Positions 47,083 through 56,612 of a DNA stretch of 64,000 nt are shown piece by piece. This DNA is from Arenibacter arenosicollis (GTDB taxonomy: Bacteria > Bacteroidota > Bacteroidia > Flavobacteriales > Flavobacteriaceae). Below the pieces are notes generated by a model, which did no database searches, had not been told where the DNA came from, and saw only the letters and a program-made list of their open reading frames with translations. The stretch covers positions 1 to 64,000 of the forward strand of contig NZ_JACLHY010000002.1 in NCBI RefSeq assembly GCF_014397245.1, written 5' to 3'. A program made the position numbers and the translations under genes. The stretch's first letter is position 1, and every line of letters starts with the position of its first letter.

Positions 47083-47114
47083 AAAAAAAGGACGGGTGCA
47101 CACCCATCCTTTTG
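47083..47114. terminator. GC-rich terminator hairpin in the susC leader
   Basis: The stem GGACGGGT/ACCCATCC (one mismatch) is extended by A/T pairs. On the plus strand the following T run is four long, and on the minus strand eight. It could attenuate transcription from operator c into susC, or mark an old gene end. Confidence 0.55.
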
Positions 47115-47278
47115 TAAAAAGTTTACTTCATTCTGAAGGGAAGTAATAACCTAGACATGTAATAATTTATTATAACACGCCTACTGCAAAGATAAAAAAA
47201 TACATTGACTTGTATACAGATTGCGTGATTTAGTAAATAGTGGGAAAAATGTGAATGCACAAGCACATTTAAAATCTG

Positions 47279-47295
47279 ATTTCGATAATCGAAAT
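47279..47295. promoter_or_regulatory. perfect 17-nt palindrome before susC
   Basis: ATTTCGAT-A-ATCGAAAT lies 28 nt before the susC start codon. It may be a regulator site or an RNA hairpin in the leader. Confidence 0.45.
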
Positions 47296-47323
47296 TGACA
47301 ATTCTAACTCAATACAAACACCA

Positions 47324-50300
47324 ATGAATTTAAAAAAGAAACTCATTTTAGGAGCATTACTGCTCGTTAATGTTGCCCTGTTCGCCCAAGATGGCTTTAT
47401 GCTTTCCGGAACGGTAACGGACGCTGCAAACGTCCCAGTGCCAGGAGTAAATGTTATTATTGCCAAAACTACTACAGGAACAGCAACAGACTTTGATGGA
47501 AATTACCAAATTGAGGTAAAAAACGGGGATGTACTACAGTTCTCGTCTTTGGGTTTTGTAACCCAATCGATTCCAATTACAAACCAAAAACAACTGAATA
47601 TCATCTTACAAGAAGATGCAAGCCAACTTGATGAGGTTGTTGTAGTTGGATATGGTACTATAAAAAAATCACATCTTACCGGAGCGGTAGCAAAAGTAGG
47701 AGGAGATGAGGTTGCTGCTGTTCAAGTGGCCCGTGTGGATGATGCCCTGGCGGGTAAATTGTCTGGAGTAAGAATTCAAAATCAAAGCGGAGAACCCGGT
47801 GCGGATCCAAAGATTCAAATAAGGGCCGCTTCATCTGTTTCAGGTGACTCAGGGCCGTTAATTGTTGTGGATGGCTATCCGATTTCAGGTAATTTAGCAA
47901 CCGTTAACCCAAACGATATAGAAAGTTTAGAAGTATTAAAAGATGCTGCTTCAGCTGCTATTTATGGTTCTTTGGGTGCAAATGGTGTTATTTTGGTAAC
48001 CACCAAAAAAGGAAAAGCAGGAAAGGTCAATTTTAATTACAATTCATATACAAGCACTTCAAGCAAGTATGTAAAGGACATTGAAATGCTTAAGACTGCA
48101 GGGGAATGGGCCAGTGAGTTACAAACTGATGCTTATGATCTTTCCGAAACCGACCCAGGTTTATTGGCTTACAGACTAGATGCATTCGCTAATGCTCCTG
48201 ATGTAGTAAGTATAGAAGATTGGCTATTCAAAAATGGTAGTTCAACTAGCCACGATTTCAGCGTGAGCGGAGGGTCTGAAAATATAAAAGCTTTTGCCTC
48301 CCTTGGTTATTTGAACACTGAAGGTATAGTAAAAGGGCAAGGTTATGAAAGATATAACGGACGTATGAATCTAGATGCCAACTTGGGTACCAAATTAAAG
48401 GCCGGCTTGAGTATGAATGGATATTATGGCAAACAAGATATTGTACCTTGGGAAATGAGAGATCTTTTGAGATCATATAGTATAAGTCCTATATACCATA
48501 CGCAAGCCTCAATAGATTTCGTTCAACAGTTGGATCAAAAAAGACAGGCATTATTTAATTCCGGATTTACTGGAAATAACATAGGTAGATCATTTGACCA
48601 AGATTATAGAGGTATAGGTCTGGATCCTACAAGTATCTATGATTTGCAACCAGGTGATGTAGTACACGATTGGCAATACGGTAGAAACCAAAACGGTATT
48701 GGAGGAACAGGAGATGCAGGTGTAGCGGCGAAGTTTGATAATTCCCAAAGATGGAAAAAGACATATTTTGGGAACGTGAGTTCTTATTTACAATATGAAA
48801 TCATAGAGGGTTTAAATATAAAAACCGTTTTCGGAGCAGATCTTGAAGACACACAGACCTACGAATATCATGGAATATTGTCTGATGGCCAACAACGTTC
48901 CAATCAAACAGAGTTGGATATATCCAATATAAAAAAATCTACCGTTCTAAGTACAACCACTTTAAATTATGCAAAAGTGTTTGCTGATAAGCACGACATT
49001 TCCGCTGTGGCTGGAATGGAGTTTGTTAATACCTATTATAAGGGAATTGTAAACAATGGATCCAACGTGCCATTTGGTCTGCCTTTAAATTATGATTTTT
49101 TTGACCCCGCAGATGTGATTACCAACGAGATAGATGAGACCCAGTCGAGAAATGGTTTTTTTGGAAGAATTGCCTACGCCTTTGATGATCGTTATCTATT
49201 ATCGGCATCCATTAGAAGGGATGGTGATTCACGATTTGGAGCCAATGAAAAATACGCAGTATTCCCTGCACTATCCTTAGGCTGGAATATTCATAATGAA
49301 TCTTTTTTCGGAAATGCCGATGCGTTTAGCCTATTTAAACTTAGGTTTAGTACCGGGTCTTTAGGAACCGCTTCTTTCTTAGGTTCATACAACTCATTAA
49401 GCATTTTGGGTACCTCGCCGACCGCTTTCGGGACAGGATTTCTAATTCCTGAGGATATAGCAAACCCAGATTTAACTTGGCAAACCAATAAAGAGACAAA
49501 CTACGGTGTTGATACAGGGTTTATAAATAACCGTTTTAGATTGAGTGTAGATTACTATACGTCCGATGTTCAAGACATGTTGATCAATCAAAGTGTTTCT
49601 GAAGTTCTTGGGACACCTGCTATAAAACTTAATCGCGGTGATGTGACCAGTTCCGGTTTGGAGTTTGAACTTAATACAAAAATAATTACAGAACAAAACT
49701 TCTCTTGGAATATCAACGCCAATTTATCAACTGCTAAATCAGAAATTACCAATCTAGGTGAATTGACCGAACTGCCCAGGCAAATTTACGGTGGACCGAG
49801 TGGTAGAGGTCCTGAGTTTAGAAACTATGTAGGAGGTGAAATTGGTGAAATGTGGGGGTATGAAGTAACCGGAGAGGTTGAAACTATACATATGTCTGAT
49901 CCTTCTAGAGGCGTTGGATTTGGTGCCGGAGAATGGTATGTTGTAGATCAAAACGGTGACGGTGAAATTACCTATGAAGGAGATTATGTGAAGTTGGGAT
50001 CCGCAACACCGGATTTCTATTGGGGACTTTCTAGTTCCATGAACATAAAGAATTTTGATTTTTCGTTCCAGTTCCAAGGATCTCAAGGTGCAGAACTTTA
50101 CAATATTGACCCCATCTACTGGAAATCACAATTTGGCGGTAGATTAAAATCCAGTTTTGACGCCAATAATGACGGTATTGCCGATGCCAGTGGCAAGTTT
50201 TATCAGGAGACCAGAAATGCACATGGTTCGGGGATTCAAGATGCTTCCTTTACCGCTTTAAGAAACATAACCTTAGGGTATACCCTTAATCCTGATTTAA

Positions 50301-50506
50301 CGGATAAAATTGGCATAGGTTCTATGAGGGTATATGTTGCAGCTACCAATTTATTGTACATAATGGCAGATAATTATACCTCATTTAACCCCGAAGGTGT
50401 AGAGATCGAAAATTCAGGCTATGCGGGTCCAACCACCTACGGATACCAAGAAGGTGCGAGCCCAATTGTAAGAAGTTTTACTTTGGGTGTAAATGTTAAT
50501 TTTTAA
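47324..50506 (+). CDS. SusC/RagA-family TonB-dependent outer-membrane transporter
   Basis: This 1060-aa protein imports oligosaccharides with its SusD partner. It has a signal peptide (about 1-21, FAQ). A carboxypeptidase-like N-terminal extension (about 25-105: SGTVTDAANVPVPGVNVII) is followed by the plug domain (about 115-235: VVVGYGTIKKSHLTGAV, LEVLKDAASAAIYGSLGANGVILVTTKKG) and a 22-strand-type barrel to the terminal Phe (FTLGVNVNF). It is upstream of SusD by 10 nt. Given the lyases and KdgF, alginate oligomers are the expected cargo. Confidence 0.96.
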   Translation: MNLKKKLILGALLLVNVALFAQDGFMLSGTVTDAANVPVPGVNVIIAKTTTGTATDFDGNYQIEVKNGDVLQFSSLGFVTQSIPITNQKQLNIILQEDASQLDEVVVVGYGTIKKSHLTGAVAKVGGDEVAAVQVARVDDALAGKLSGVRIQNQSGEPGADPKIQIRAASSVSGDSGPLIVVDGYPISGNLATVNPNDIESLEVLKDAASAAIYGSLGANGVILVTTKKGKAGKVNFNYNSYTSTSSKYVKDIEMLKTAGEWASELQTDAYDLSETDPGLLAYRLDAFANAPDVVSIEDWLFKNGSSTSHDFSVSGGSENIKAFASLGYLNTEGIVKGQGYERYNGRMNLDANLGTKLKAGLSMNGYYGKQDIVPWEMRDLLRSYSISPIYHTQASIDFVQQLDQKRQALFNSGFTGNNIGRSFDQDYRGIGLDPTSIYDLQPGDVVHDWQYGRNQNGIGGTGDAGVAAKFDNSQRWKKTYFGNVSSYLQYEIIEGLNIKTVFGADLEDTQTYEYHGILSDGQQRSNQTELDISNIKKSTVLSTTTLNYAKVFADKHDISAVAGMEFVNTYYKGIVNNGSNVPFGLPLNYDFFDPADVITNEIDETQSRNGFFGRIAYAFDDRYLLSASIRRDGDSRFGANEKYAVFPALSLGWNIHNESFFGNADAFSLFKLRFSTGSLGTASFLGSYNSLSILGTSPTAFGTGFLIPEDIANPDLTWQTNKETNYGVDTGFINNRFRLSVDYYTSDVQDMLINQSVSEVLGTPAIKLNRGDVTSSGLEFELNTKIITEQNFSWNINANLSTAKSEITNLGELTELPRQIYGGPSGRGPEFRNYVGGEIGEMWGYEVTGEVETIHMSDPSRGVGFGAGEWYVVDQNGDGEITYEGDYVKLGSATPDFYWGLSSSMNIKNFDFSFQFQGSQGAELYNIDPIYWKSQFGGRLKSSFDANNDGIADASGKFYQETRNAHGSGIQDASFTALRNITLGYTLNPDLTDKIGIGSMRVYVAATNLLYIMADNYTSFNPEGVEIENSGYAGPTTYGYQEGASPIVRSFTLGVNVNF

Positions 50507-50516
50507 TAAAGAAATC

Positions 50517-51851
50517 ATGAAAAAAATGAAATCTATATATTTAGTAATAGTATCCTTGTTGTTAGTAGCAGCATGTGATAACGACCTGGATCAAACGCCA
50601 CCTTTGTTACTTGAATCCAGTGGTTTGGAGGAATTTGGACCCGTTTTAAATGCGGCGTATTACTATCAGACCGGTGGTTCAACACCTCTAGGTGCGATGG
50701 GCGACTTTAGAGCTGACAATATGTTGATGCTGGAAAGCCCATATACGGCATTTGACACCTACAATGCAGATTTAGCTGGTCTGGATTTGGTAGAGCAATT
50801 TTTTCGACCCTTCTACAGCAATTTGTACAAGGCAATCTTAAGTGCCAATAATGTCATTGAAAATTCAACGAAGCCCACTGAGATAGCTGAGGCCAAATTT
50901 TTAAGAGCATTGTCCTACTTTAAATTGGTGATGGTTTTTGGTGATGTCACTGTGAATTTATCTCCTTCGCCCAGCCCATCGGATTTGTCCATTTTAAAAA
51001 GACATCCGGCCGCCGATGTGTACAACAACGTAATCATTCCAGACTTTCAAGCGGCAATAGCAGTTTTAGACAATTCTGGATTGGCAAGTGGGCGAGCTTC
51101 CAAAATTGCGGCTCAGGGTTTTCTAGGAAAAGTATATCTGTATAGAGGTAATTTTTCTGAAGCTGCAACAATGCTTGGAGCTGTTGTAAGCGGTGCTGCT
51201 GCAGCAGGGATTAGTTTGGAAAGCGACTTTGCCAACGTAGTAGTCGACGGTAATTCAGAAATCCTTTTTGCAACCCAATTATCAACTTCAGTTCCAAACG
51301 CATATGGATCGGCCACCACGTTTGTAGGATGGTTTACCGGGGCAGACACAAAAGCCCTTACGCCTTTAGATCCACGCTTAATTGCCGCTTTTGACGCCAG
51401 TAGTGCTGGTGGTGGAGGTACGGATTTAAGAAAGGCGCTTACCATTGATACGGATAATATGAATGGAAGTAAGAAATATACTGGAGCTCTGGAACAGGAC
51501 TATATAGAACTGAGGTTATCCGATGTTATTCTAATGTACGCAGAAGCACTTAATGAAAATAGCGCTCCTGCATCAACTGTGCTTCCCTTATTAGATCCCA
51601 TAAGAACCAGAGCGGGATTAACTAGTTTAACTGGAACAGTAAGTTCACAAGCTGACGTTAGACAAGCAATTGCAAATGAAAGAAGAGTGGAGTTGGCCCT
51701 TGAAGGACATAGATGGTTTGATTTGGTGAGAACGGGTACCGTAGATGTGGAAATGGGGGAAACGATAAGCAGCAATTATAATGTGTTTCCTATACCAAAC
51801 TCAGAAATTCTTGCGAGTGATGGAATAATTACACAAAATGATGGTTACTAA
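50517..51851 (+). CDS. SusD/RagB-family glycan-binding lipoprotein
   Basis: This 444-aa surface lipoprotein (lipobox VAAC at about residue 19) caps the SusC channel. TPR-like helices (KAILSANNVIENS, AEAKFLRALSYFKLVMVFGDV) and the C-terminal RagB region (RLSDVILMYAEALNE, NERRVELALEGHRWFDLVRTG, VFPIPNSEI) identify the family. The start at 50517 is used because it gives the proper signal, overriding the longer frame. It is a little short for SusD proteins, which are often about 500 aa. Confidence 0.95.
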   Translation: MKKMKSIYLVIVSLLLVAACDNDLDQTPPLLLESSGLEEFGPVLNAAYYYQTGGSTPLGAMGDFRADNMLMLESPYTAFDTYNADLAGLDLVEQFFRPFYSNLYKAILSANNVIENSTKPTEIAEAKFLRALSYFKLVMVFGDVTVNLSPSPSPSDLSILKRHPAADVYNNVIIPDFQAAIAVLDNSGLASGRASKIAAQGFLGKVYLYRGNFSEAATMLGAVVSGAAAAGISLESDFANVVVDGNSEILFATQLSTSVPNAYGSATTFVGWFTGADTKALTPLDPRLIAAFDASSAGGGGTDLRKALTIDTDNMNGSKKYTGALEQDYIELRLSDVILMYAEALNENSAPASTVLPLLDPIRTRAGLTSLTGTVSSQADVRQAIANERRVELALEGHRWFDLVRTGTVDVEMGETISSNYNVFPIPNSEILASDGIITQNDGY

Positions 51852-52009
51852 AAATCAGAGAGATTTTAAATACGAGTAGTGATAGTTAGTTTTTTAATTG
51901 GAATTTACCGGCTCAAGGTCTGGCCGGTAAATTTCTTAAAACTGAAATACTTAAACTTATATATTGGAATCGTATACTATTTAAATTTCGTTCAGTTATT
52001 GATTTTATG

Positions 52010-52042
52010 TAGATTTGACTAACCAATTTGGTTAACCAATTT
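52010..52042 (+). promoter_or_regulatory. GntR gene promoter with operator, site d
   Basis: TAGATTTG (52010-52017) is a -7 box. It runs into CTAACC-AATTT-GGTTAACCAATTT (52019-52042). The central GGTTAACC matches sites a-c. It sits 18 nt before the regulator start, which implies autoregulation. Confidence 0.72.
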
Positions 52043-52060
52043 AAGGCAAACAAGATTAGC

Positions 52061-52768
52061 ATGAAAATAGAAATTATCCCCAAAAACGAAAGCGACACAA
52101 TACAGAAAGAGATTATTTCCAAAATCAGGGATTATATTAATTACAAGAACCTGGAGCCTGGAGACAAATTACCCTCGGAAAGAAAACTTTCTGAAAAATT
52201 TGAGGTGAGTCGGGGCAATGTAAGGGAAGCTATTGAGACCTTGGTGTTTTATGGACTCCTAATATCAAAGCCGCAAAGCGGTACTTTTATTGCCGATATC
52301 GGTCCCGTAGCAATGAATGGTATGATCTCGGATATTTTGAGGCTGGAAAAATCCGATTTCAAATCATTGGTAGAGACAAGGATACTATTGGAATTGAAAA
52401 CGGTAAGGTTGGCAGCAATGAGAAGGACCAAAGAAGATTTGAAACAAATAGAGGAGGCTTTGGAGGCCTATGCCGAAAAGGTAAAAAATGGGGAAGATGC
52501 CGTACAGGAAGATTTATTGTTCCACTTGGCCATAGCCAAGGCATGTGGCAATAGTACCATAAATACATTTATGTTGATTATAACTCCAGAGATCATCACC
52601 AATTTCACCAAATATCATGTTTGTGATAAGAATATTGCATTTATCGGCATACAAGAACATAGGGATATTTATGAGGCCATAAAAAAACAGGACCCTCAAT
52701 TGGCCAAGGAAAAAATGAAAATTCATTTTAAAATGTTATACCAATATTGTTACAACATTAATGATTAA
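52061..52768 (+). CDS. FadR-type GntR transcriptional regulator of the alginate locus
   Basis: This 235-aa regulator has an N-terminal winged helix (about 12-75: EIISKIRDYINYKNLEPGDKLPSERKLSEKFEVSRGNVREAIETL). An FCD ligand-binding domain (about 100-225) has the usual metal-site pattern (LLFHLAIA, EHRDIYEAI, HFKML). Members bound to uronate loci usually repress until a pathway intermediate such as KDG or DEH binds. The start at 52061 was chosen because the TTG at 52028 falls inside the operator. It is followed by the MFS and SDR genes in the same orientation. Confidence 0.92.
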   Translation: MKIEIIPKNESDTIQKEIISKIRDYINYKNLEPGDKLPSERKLSEKFEVSRGNVREAIETLVFYGLLISKPQSGTFIADIGPVAMNGMISDILRLEKSDFKSLVETRILLELKTVRLAAMRRTKEDLKQIEEALEAYAEKVKNGEDAVQEDLLFHLAIAKACGNSTINTFMLIITPEIITNFTKYHVCDKNIAFIGIQEHRDIYEAIKKQDPQLAKEKMKIHFKMLYQYCYNIND

Positions 52769-53006
52769 TAGAAAATTAGCAGGGGATAAAATTGCACAGT
52801 TTTATCGCTTTCGACGCATAACTGAAGGGAAATAATACTTAGAATAATAATATAAAATTACGTCGTATTTAAAATACCCCATTAAATACCCCCGGAAATT
52901 TTAGCTATAATTCAAGTATCTGGATAAGCACAGGCATTTCGTCTGCTTACTTTTTATTGCCAATACACAACATAGCAACAATAATAACATACCAAAGCAA
53001 AATACT

Positions 53007-54290
53007 ATGAAAATTAAAGGATTACGTTGGTTCATTATCGGTCTTATCTTTTTAGCAACTGTTATTAATTATATAGACAGAAGTGCTCTTTCCATTATGT
53101 GGGGTAATGAAAATGTTGAAGGTTCTATATCGCATTCATTGGGCTTAACCAAAGATCACTACAGCTATATATTAAACATTTTCATGGTAGCGTATGCCTT
53201 GGGACAATTATTCTCAGGTAAATTATTCGACAAAGTTGGTACTAGGATTGGATATGTAATAAGCATAGGTATTTGGAGTTTATCTACTTTATTACACTCA
53301 ACCGTTAGAGGTTTTTTATCATTGGCCTTTTTTAGAACAACTTTAGGTTTATCCGAAGCAGGAAACTGGCCAGGTGCCGTTAAAAGTAACGCAGAATGGT
53401 TTCCGATAAAGGAACGTGCCATAGCCCAAGGGTTGTTTAATGCCGGTGCTTCAATTGGATCTGTTATAGCGCCACCGTTAATAGCCCTCCTTTTTGTGGC
53501 CTATGGTTGGGAGGTTACGTTTATAATCGTAGGAGCCATTGGACTTTTGTGGATTATTCCTTGGCTTTTAATTAATAAGGCAGGGCCAAAAAAGCATCCC
53601 TGGATAACAGAAGAAGAGCAAAAATTTATTTCTGAAGGACAAAGTATCGCCGATCAAAATGCCACTGAAGACCAAAAAGGACTTAGCCTTAAAGAAATAC
53701 TTTCCCATAAGGAATCTTGGGCCATTGTTGCAAGTAGATTTTTCTTAGAACCTATCTGGTGGCTATTTGTAGGCTGGATGCCCATATATTTATTTGATGT
53801 GTATGGCTTTAATGTAAAAGAAGTGGGAATGTTTGCTTGGGTTCCCTACGTAGGTGCAGCTATTGGGAGTATTGCGGGCGGCTATGTTTCTGGAGTCATT
53901 ATTTCAAAAACCAATTCAATAAATAAAGGTAGGAAAACCACTATTTTCATAGGTGGAATCATTATGGTGCTGGGTCTAATTGCAACAATCTTATTTGCGG
54001 ACACACCAGAAAAATTCGTAGCGATCGTATTCATAGTTTTATTCGGATTTCAATTTGCCATTGGTAATATCCAAACACTGCCAAGCGACTTTTTTAGCGG
54101 TAAATCTGTAGGGTCACTGGCTGGTTTAGGTGGGATGGTTGGTGTATTTTCTGTAATTATTATGAACTTTTTAGTTCCCGTAATTGCAAAGGTTTCATAC
54201 ACACCAATCTTTATAGCCATAGCCATTTTTGTTCCGCTAGGAATAGGATCTATCTATTATTTCGCAAAAAATATAAAATCAGTAGAATAA
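53007..54290 (+). CDS. MFS transporter of the hexuronate/anion-cation symporter type
   Basis: This 427-aa inner-membrane protein has about 12 hydrophobic segments. The first loop has INYIDRSALSIM and the A-motif-like GKLFDKVGTRIG, typical of the ExuT/ACS family. GLSEAGNWPGAVKSNAEWFP matches the family substrate-path signature. It probably imports DEH or unsaturated uronates, as its neighbours suggest. The downstream SDR starts 30 nt after its stop, so they form an operon. Confidence 0.92.
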   Translation: MKIKGLRWFIIGLIFLATVINYIDRSALSIMWGNENVEGSISHSLGLTKDHYSYILNIFMVAYALGQLFSGKLFDKVGTRIGYVISIGIWSLSTLLHSTVRGFLSLAFFRTTLGLSEAGNWPGAVKSNAEWFPIKERAIAQGLFNAGASIGSVIAPPLIALLFVAYGWEVTFIIVGAIGLLWIIPWLLINKAGPKKHPWITEEEQKFISEGQSIADQNATEDQKGLSLKEILSHKESWAIVASRFFLEPIWWLFVGWMPIYLFDVYGFNVKEVGMFAWVPYVGAAIGSIAGGYVSGVIISKTNSINKGRKTTIFIGGIIMVLGLIATILFADTPEKFVAIVFIVLFGFQFAIGNIQTLPSDFFSGKSVGSLAGLGGMVGVFSVIIMNFLVPVIAKVSYTPIFIAIAIFVPLGIGSIYYFAKNIKSVE

Positions 54291-54320
54291 TTTAAACAAA
54301 ATATAATAACAATTAGAGAT

Positions 54321-55085
54321 ATGAGTAATTCAAACGGAAAAGTAGCAGTAATAACCGGAGCTACCGGTGGAATTGGTTTCGAAGTAGCAAAGAGATTGGG
54401 TAAAGACGGATATACCGTGGTTTTAAACGGTATCGATGATGAAGGAGGAGCCAAAAGATTAAAAGAGCTTACCGCGGAAGGCATCACCGCTGAATATTAT
54501 GGATTTGACGTTACAAAAGAAGAAGAAGTAACTGCAAACATCAACAAAATCGGTAAAAAGTATGGAAAGATTGATGTTCTTGTAAATAATGCAGGTGGAC
54601 TGGGAGGAAGATCTAGGTTTGAAGAAATGACAACGGATTTTTACAGATTTGTAATGGCATTAAACCTTGATTCAGTGTTTTTCGCTTCAAGAGCTGCCAT
54701 ACCTTATCTTAAAAAGGGAGACCTACCTACTATAATTAACTATACGTCCATTGCTGGTTGGAATGCTGGAGGACCTGGAGCTGGAATTTATGGTACATCC
54801 AAAGCGGGTGTTCATGCAATAACCAGGGCATTGGCAAAAGATCTTGCTGAATATGGGATTAGAGTAAACGCAGTATCCCCCGGTACCATTGACACGCCGT
54901 TCCATACTGAAATTAAATCTACCAAGCCTGAAGTTTTCGCTTCTTGGAAAAACAATATTTTGTTGGGAAGATTGGGGCAACCTGAAGAGGTAGCTTCTGT
55001 AATTTCATTTTTGGCAGGCAAAGATGCTGCATTCCTTACAGCCGAAACTATCCAAATTGGTGGAGGACAAGGTTTAGGAATTTAA
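54321..55085 (+). CDS. SDR oxidoreductase, probable DEH reductase
   Basis: This 254-aa enzyme has TGATGGIG (cofactor), NNAGG, catalytic Ser in YTSIAGW and YxxxK in YGTSKAG. By context it reduces DEH to 2-keto-3-deoxygluconate (KDG) with NAD(P)H, as known SDR-type DEH reductases of flavobacteria do. All nine Arg codons are AGR, in line with native genes. It is in an operon with the MFS transporter. The following spacer (55086-55381, 296 bp) shows no clear promoter or terminator. Confidence 0.88.
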   Translation: MSNSNGKVAVITGATGGIGFEVAKRLGKDGYTVVLNGIDDEGGAKRLKELTAEGITAEYYGFDVTKEEEVTANINKIGKKYGKIDVLVNNAGGLGGRSRFEEMTTDFYRFVMALNLDSVFFASRAAIPYLKKGDLPTIINYTSIAGWNAGGPGAGIYGTSKAGVHAITRALAKDLAEYGIRVNAVSPGTIDTPFHTEIKSTKPEVFASWKNNILLGRLGQPEEVASVISFLAGKDAAFLTAETIQIGGGQGLGI

Positions 55086-55381
55086 AGAAAGAATAAATGG
55101 GAATGATTGCCTCCAAGTTTCATGATGATTTAACAAACATCTAAGTGGCTGCCGCCCCTCCTATTAAGATATGGCAGTGCAACGGAAGTTGTAGACTTGG
55201 AAGCATAGCTTGATTCTGATAAGGTTTCATTCCCGACATTAAGCAATAATGATAATAATGATGGGCTAGTATTTAGCCAACACTTAACTCATTAAACAGA
55301 TTAAAAAGGGTAGTATCAATTTTAATAAATTGTGGGGTGAAAATGGCTCTGTAATTCAAGTGATGTTCTAAAAAGATAAAA

Positions 55382-56605
55382 ATGGCCAAAAAAAAATCCA
55401 TATTAATTATTTGCGGAGGAGGTCCTGCGCCCGGCATCAATGCTGTAATAGGCACAGTGGCAAAAATTTTTTTAAAGGATGGTTATAGGGTCATTGGATT
55501 ACATGAGGGCTTTAAAGGAATCTTTTCAGAACATCCCAAAATAAAAGAATTCGATTTCCCCCATGCCGATCGAATTTTTAGCAGAGGTGGATCCACCTTG
55601 ATCATGAGTCGGTTCAAACCCGGCAATGAAAAATTGAATACTGCCCTTTTTTCCGAAAACAATGTAAAACTATTGGTGAGTATTGGTGGTGATGACACAG
55701 CCTCTACTGCCAATAGAATTACGGGTTATTTGAAGAAAGAAAACATAGTCATATCCAACATTCATGTTCCCAAGACCATAGACAACGATCTTCCTTTACC
55801 GGACAGGAATCCCACCTTTGGTTTTCATTCCGCAAAAGATGAGGGAGTAAGAATTGGCACTACTACCTATGAAGACGCACGTACCAGTGAAAACTGGTTC
55901 GTAATGTCCACCATGGGAAGGTCTGCTGGACATTTAGCTCTTGGAATTGCAGCTAGCTGTCATTTTCCAATGATGGTTATTCCTGAAATGTTCAACAAAA
56001 CCATTATTACCTTCGATAAGGTAGTCCGAATGATTATCTCCTCGATGGTCAAAAGAAAAATAGAAAATATAAATTATGGCGTTGCCCTTGTCAGTGAAGG
56101 CATATTCCATATCATGCCAGATTCAGAAATTAAACATTGTGGAATAAATTTTACATACGACGATCACGGTCATCCCGAACTGGGCAATGTTAGTAAATCC
56201 CACATTTTTAACATGCTGGTGCAAAGGAAATTGAAAGAACTGGATATACATATTAAAAGTAGGCCCGTTGAACTGGGCTATGAACTCCGATGTTGCAGAC
56301 CAATTGGCTTTGACCTAACATTATGTACTCTTTTGGGTCTGGGAGTCAAGAAATTATTCGATGAAGGCCTTAGCGGATGCATTGTCACTGCCAATTCTAG
56401 AGGAGAAGTATCTCCACTATTTTTGACGGATCTACAGGATAAGGATGGAAAAATAGCACCTAGATTGGTTGATATCGATTCCGAATTTATCCGACTTTGT
56501 TTTCAGAATCTACATTATTTGGAGGAAAAAGATTATGACCGTGCAAAGGTTTATTTGGATAATCCATCGGATTATGATTTCAACAAGATATTAAACAAAG
56601 TATAA
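55382..56605 (+). CDS. PPi-phosphofructokinase-like phosphotransferase
   Basis: This 407-aa PfkA-family protein has GGGPAPGIN at the start. GGDDTA (102-107), with Asp105 in the place of the Gly of ATP enzymes, and PKTIDND (130-136) mark pyrophosphate-type enzymes. TFGFHSA (145-151) has His where TFGFDTA is usual, and STMGRSAG (176-183) replaces the common VEVMGR. GYELRC (299-304) is as in long PPi-PFKs. It may phosphorylate fructose 6-phosphate reversibly, which would serve gluconeogenesis from alginate. It may instead act on KDG, since no PfkB kinase is present. KDPG aldolase begins 7 nt after its stop. Confidence 0.85.
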   Translation: MAKKKSILIICGGGPAPGINAVIGTVAKIFLKDGYRVIGLHEGFKGIFSEHPKIKEFDFPHADRIFSRGGSTLIMSRFKPGNEKLNTALFSENNVKLLVSIGGDDTASTANRITGYLKKENIVISNIHVPKTIDNDLPLPDRNPTFGFHSAKDEGVRIGTTTYEDARTSENWFVMSTMGRSAGHLALGIAASCHFPMMVIPEMFNKTIITFDKVVRMIISSMVKRKIENINYGVALVSEGIFHIMPDSEIKHCGINFTYDDHGHPELGNVSKSHIFNMLVQRKLKELDIHIKSRPVELGYELRCCRPIGFDLTLCTLLGLGVKKLFDEGLSGCIVTANSRGEVSPLFLTDLQDKDGKIAPRLVDIDSEFIRLCFQNLHYLEEKDYDRAKVYLDNPSDYDFNKILNKV

Positions 56606-56612
56606 AAAGCGA

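Noticed and set aside
47118-47323. A promoter directly before susC
   Set aside because: No TAnnTTTG match with a suitable TTG was found; the TTGACA-like bases at 47295 are too close to the start codon.
52028-52060. Upstream TTG start for the GntR regulator
   Set aside because: It lies inside the operator and adds 11 residues not expected before a winged-helix domain.
55086-55381. A fifth GGTTAACC operator before the PFK-like gene
   Set aside because: The spacer was read on both strands and contains no such motif; control of this operon remains unknown.
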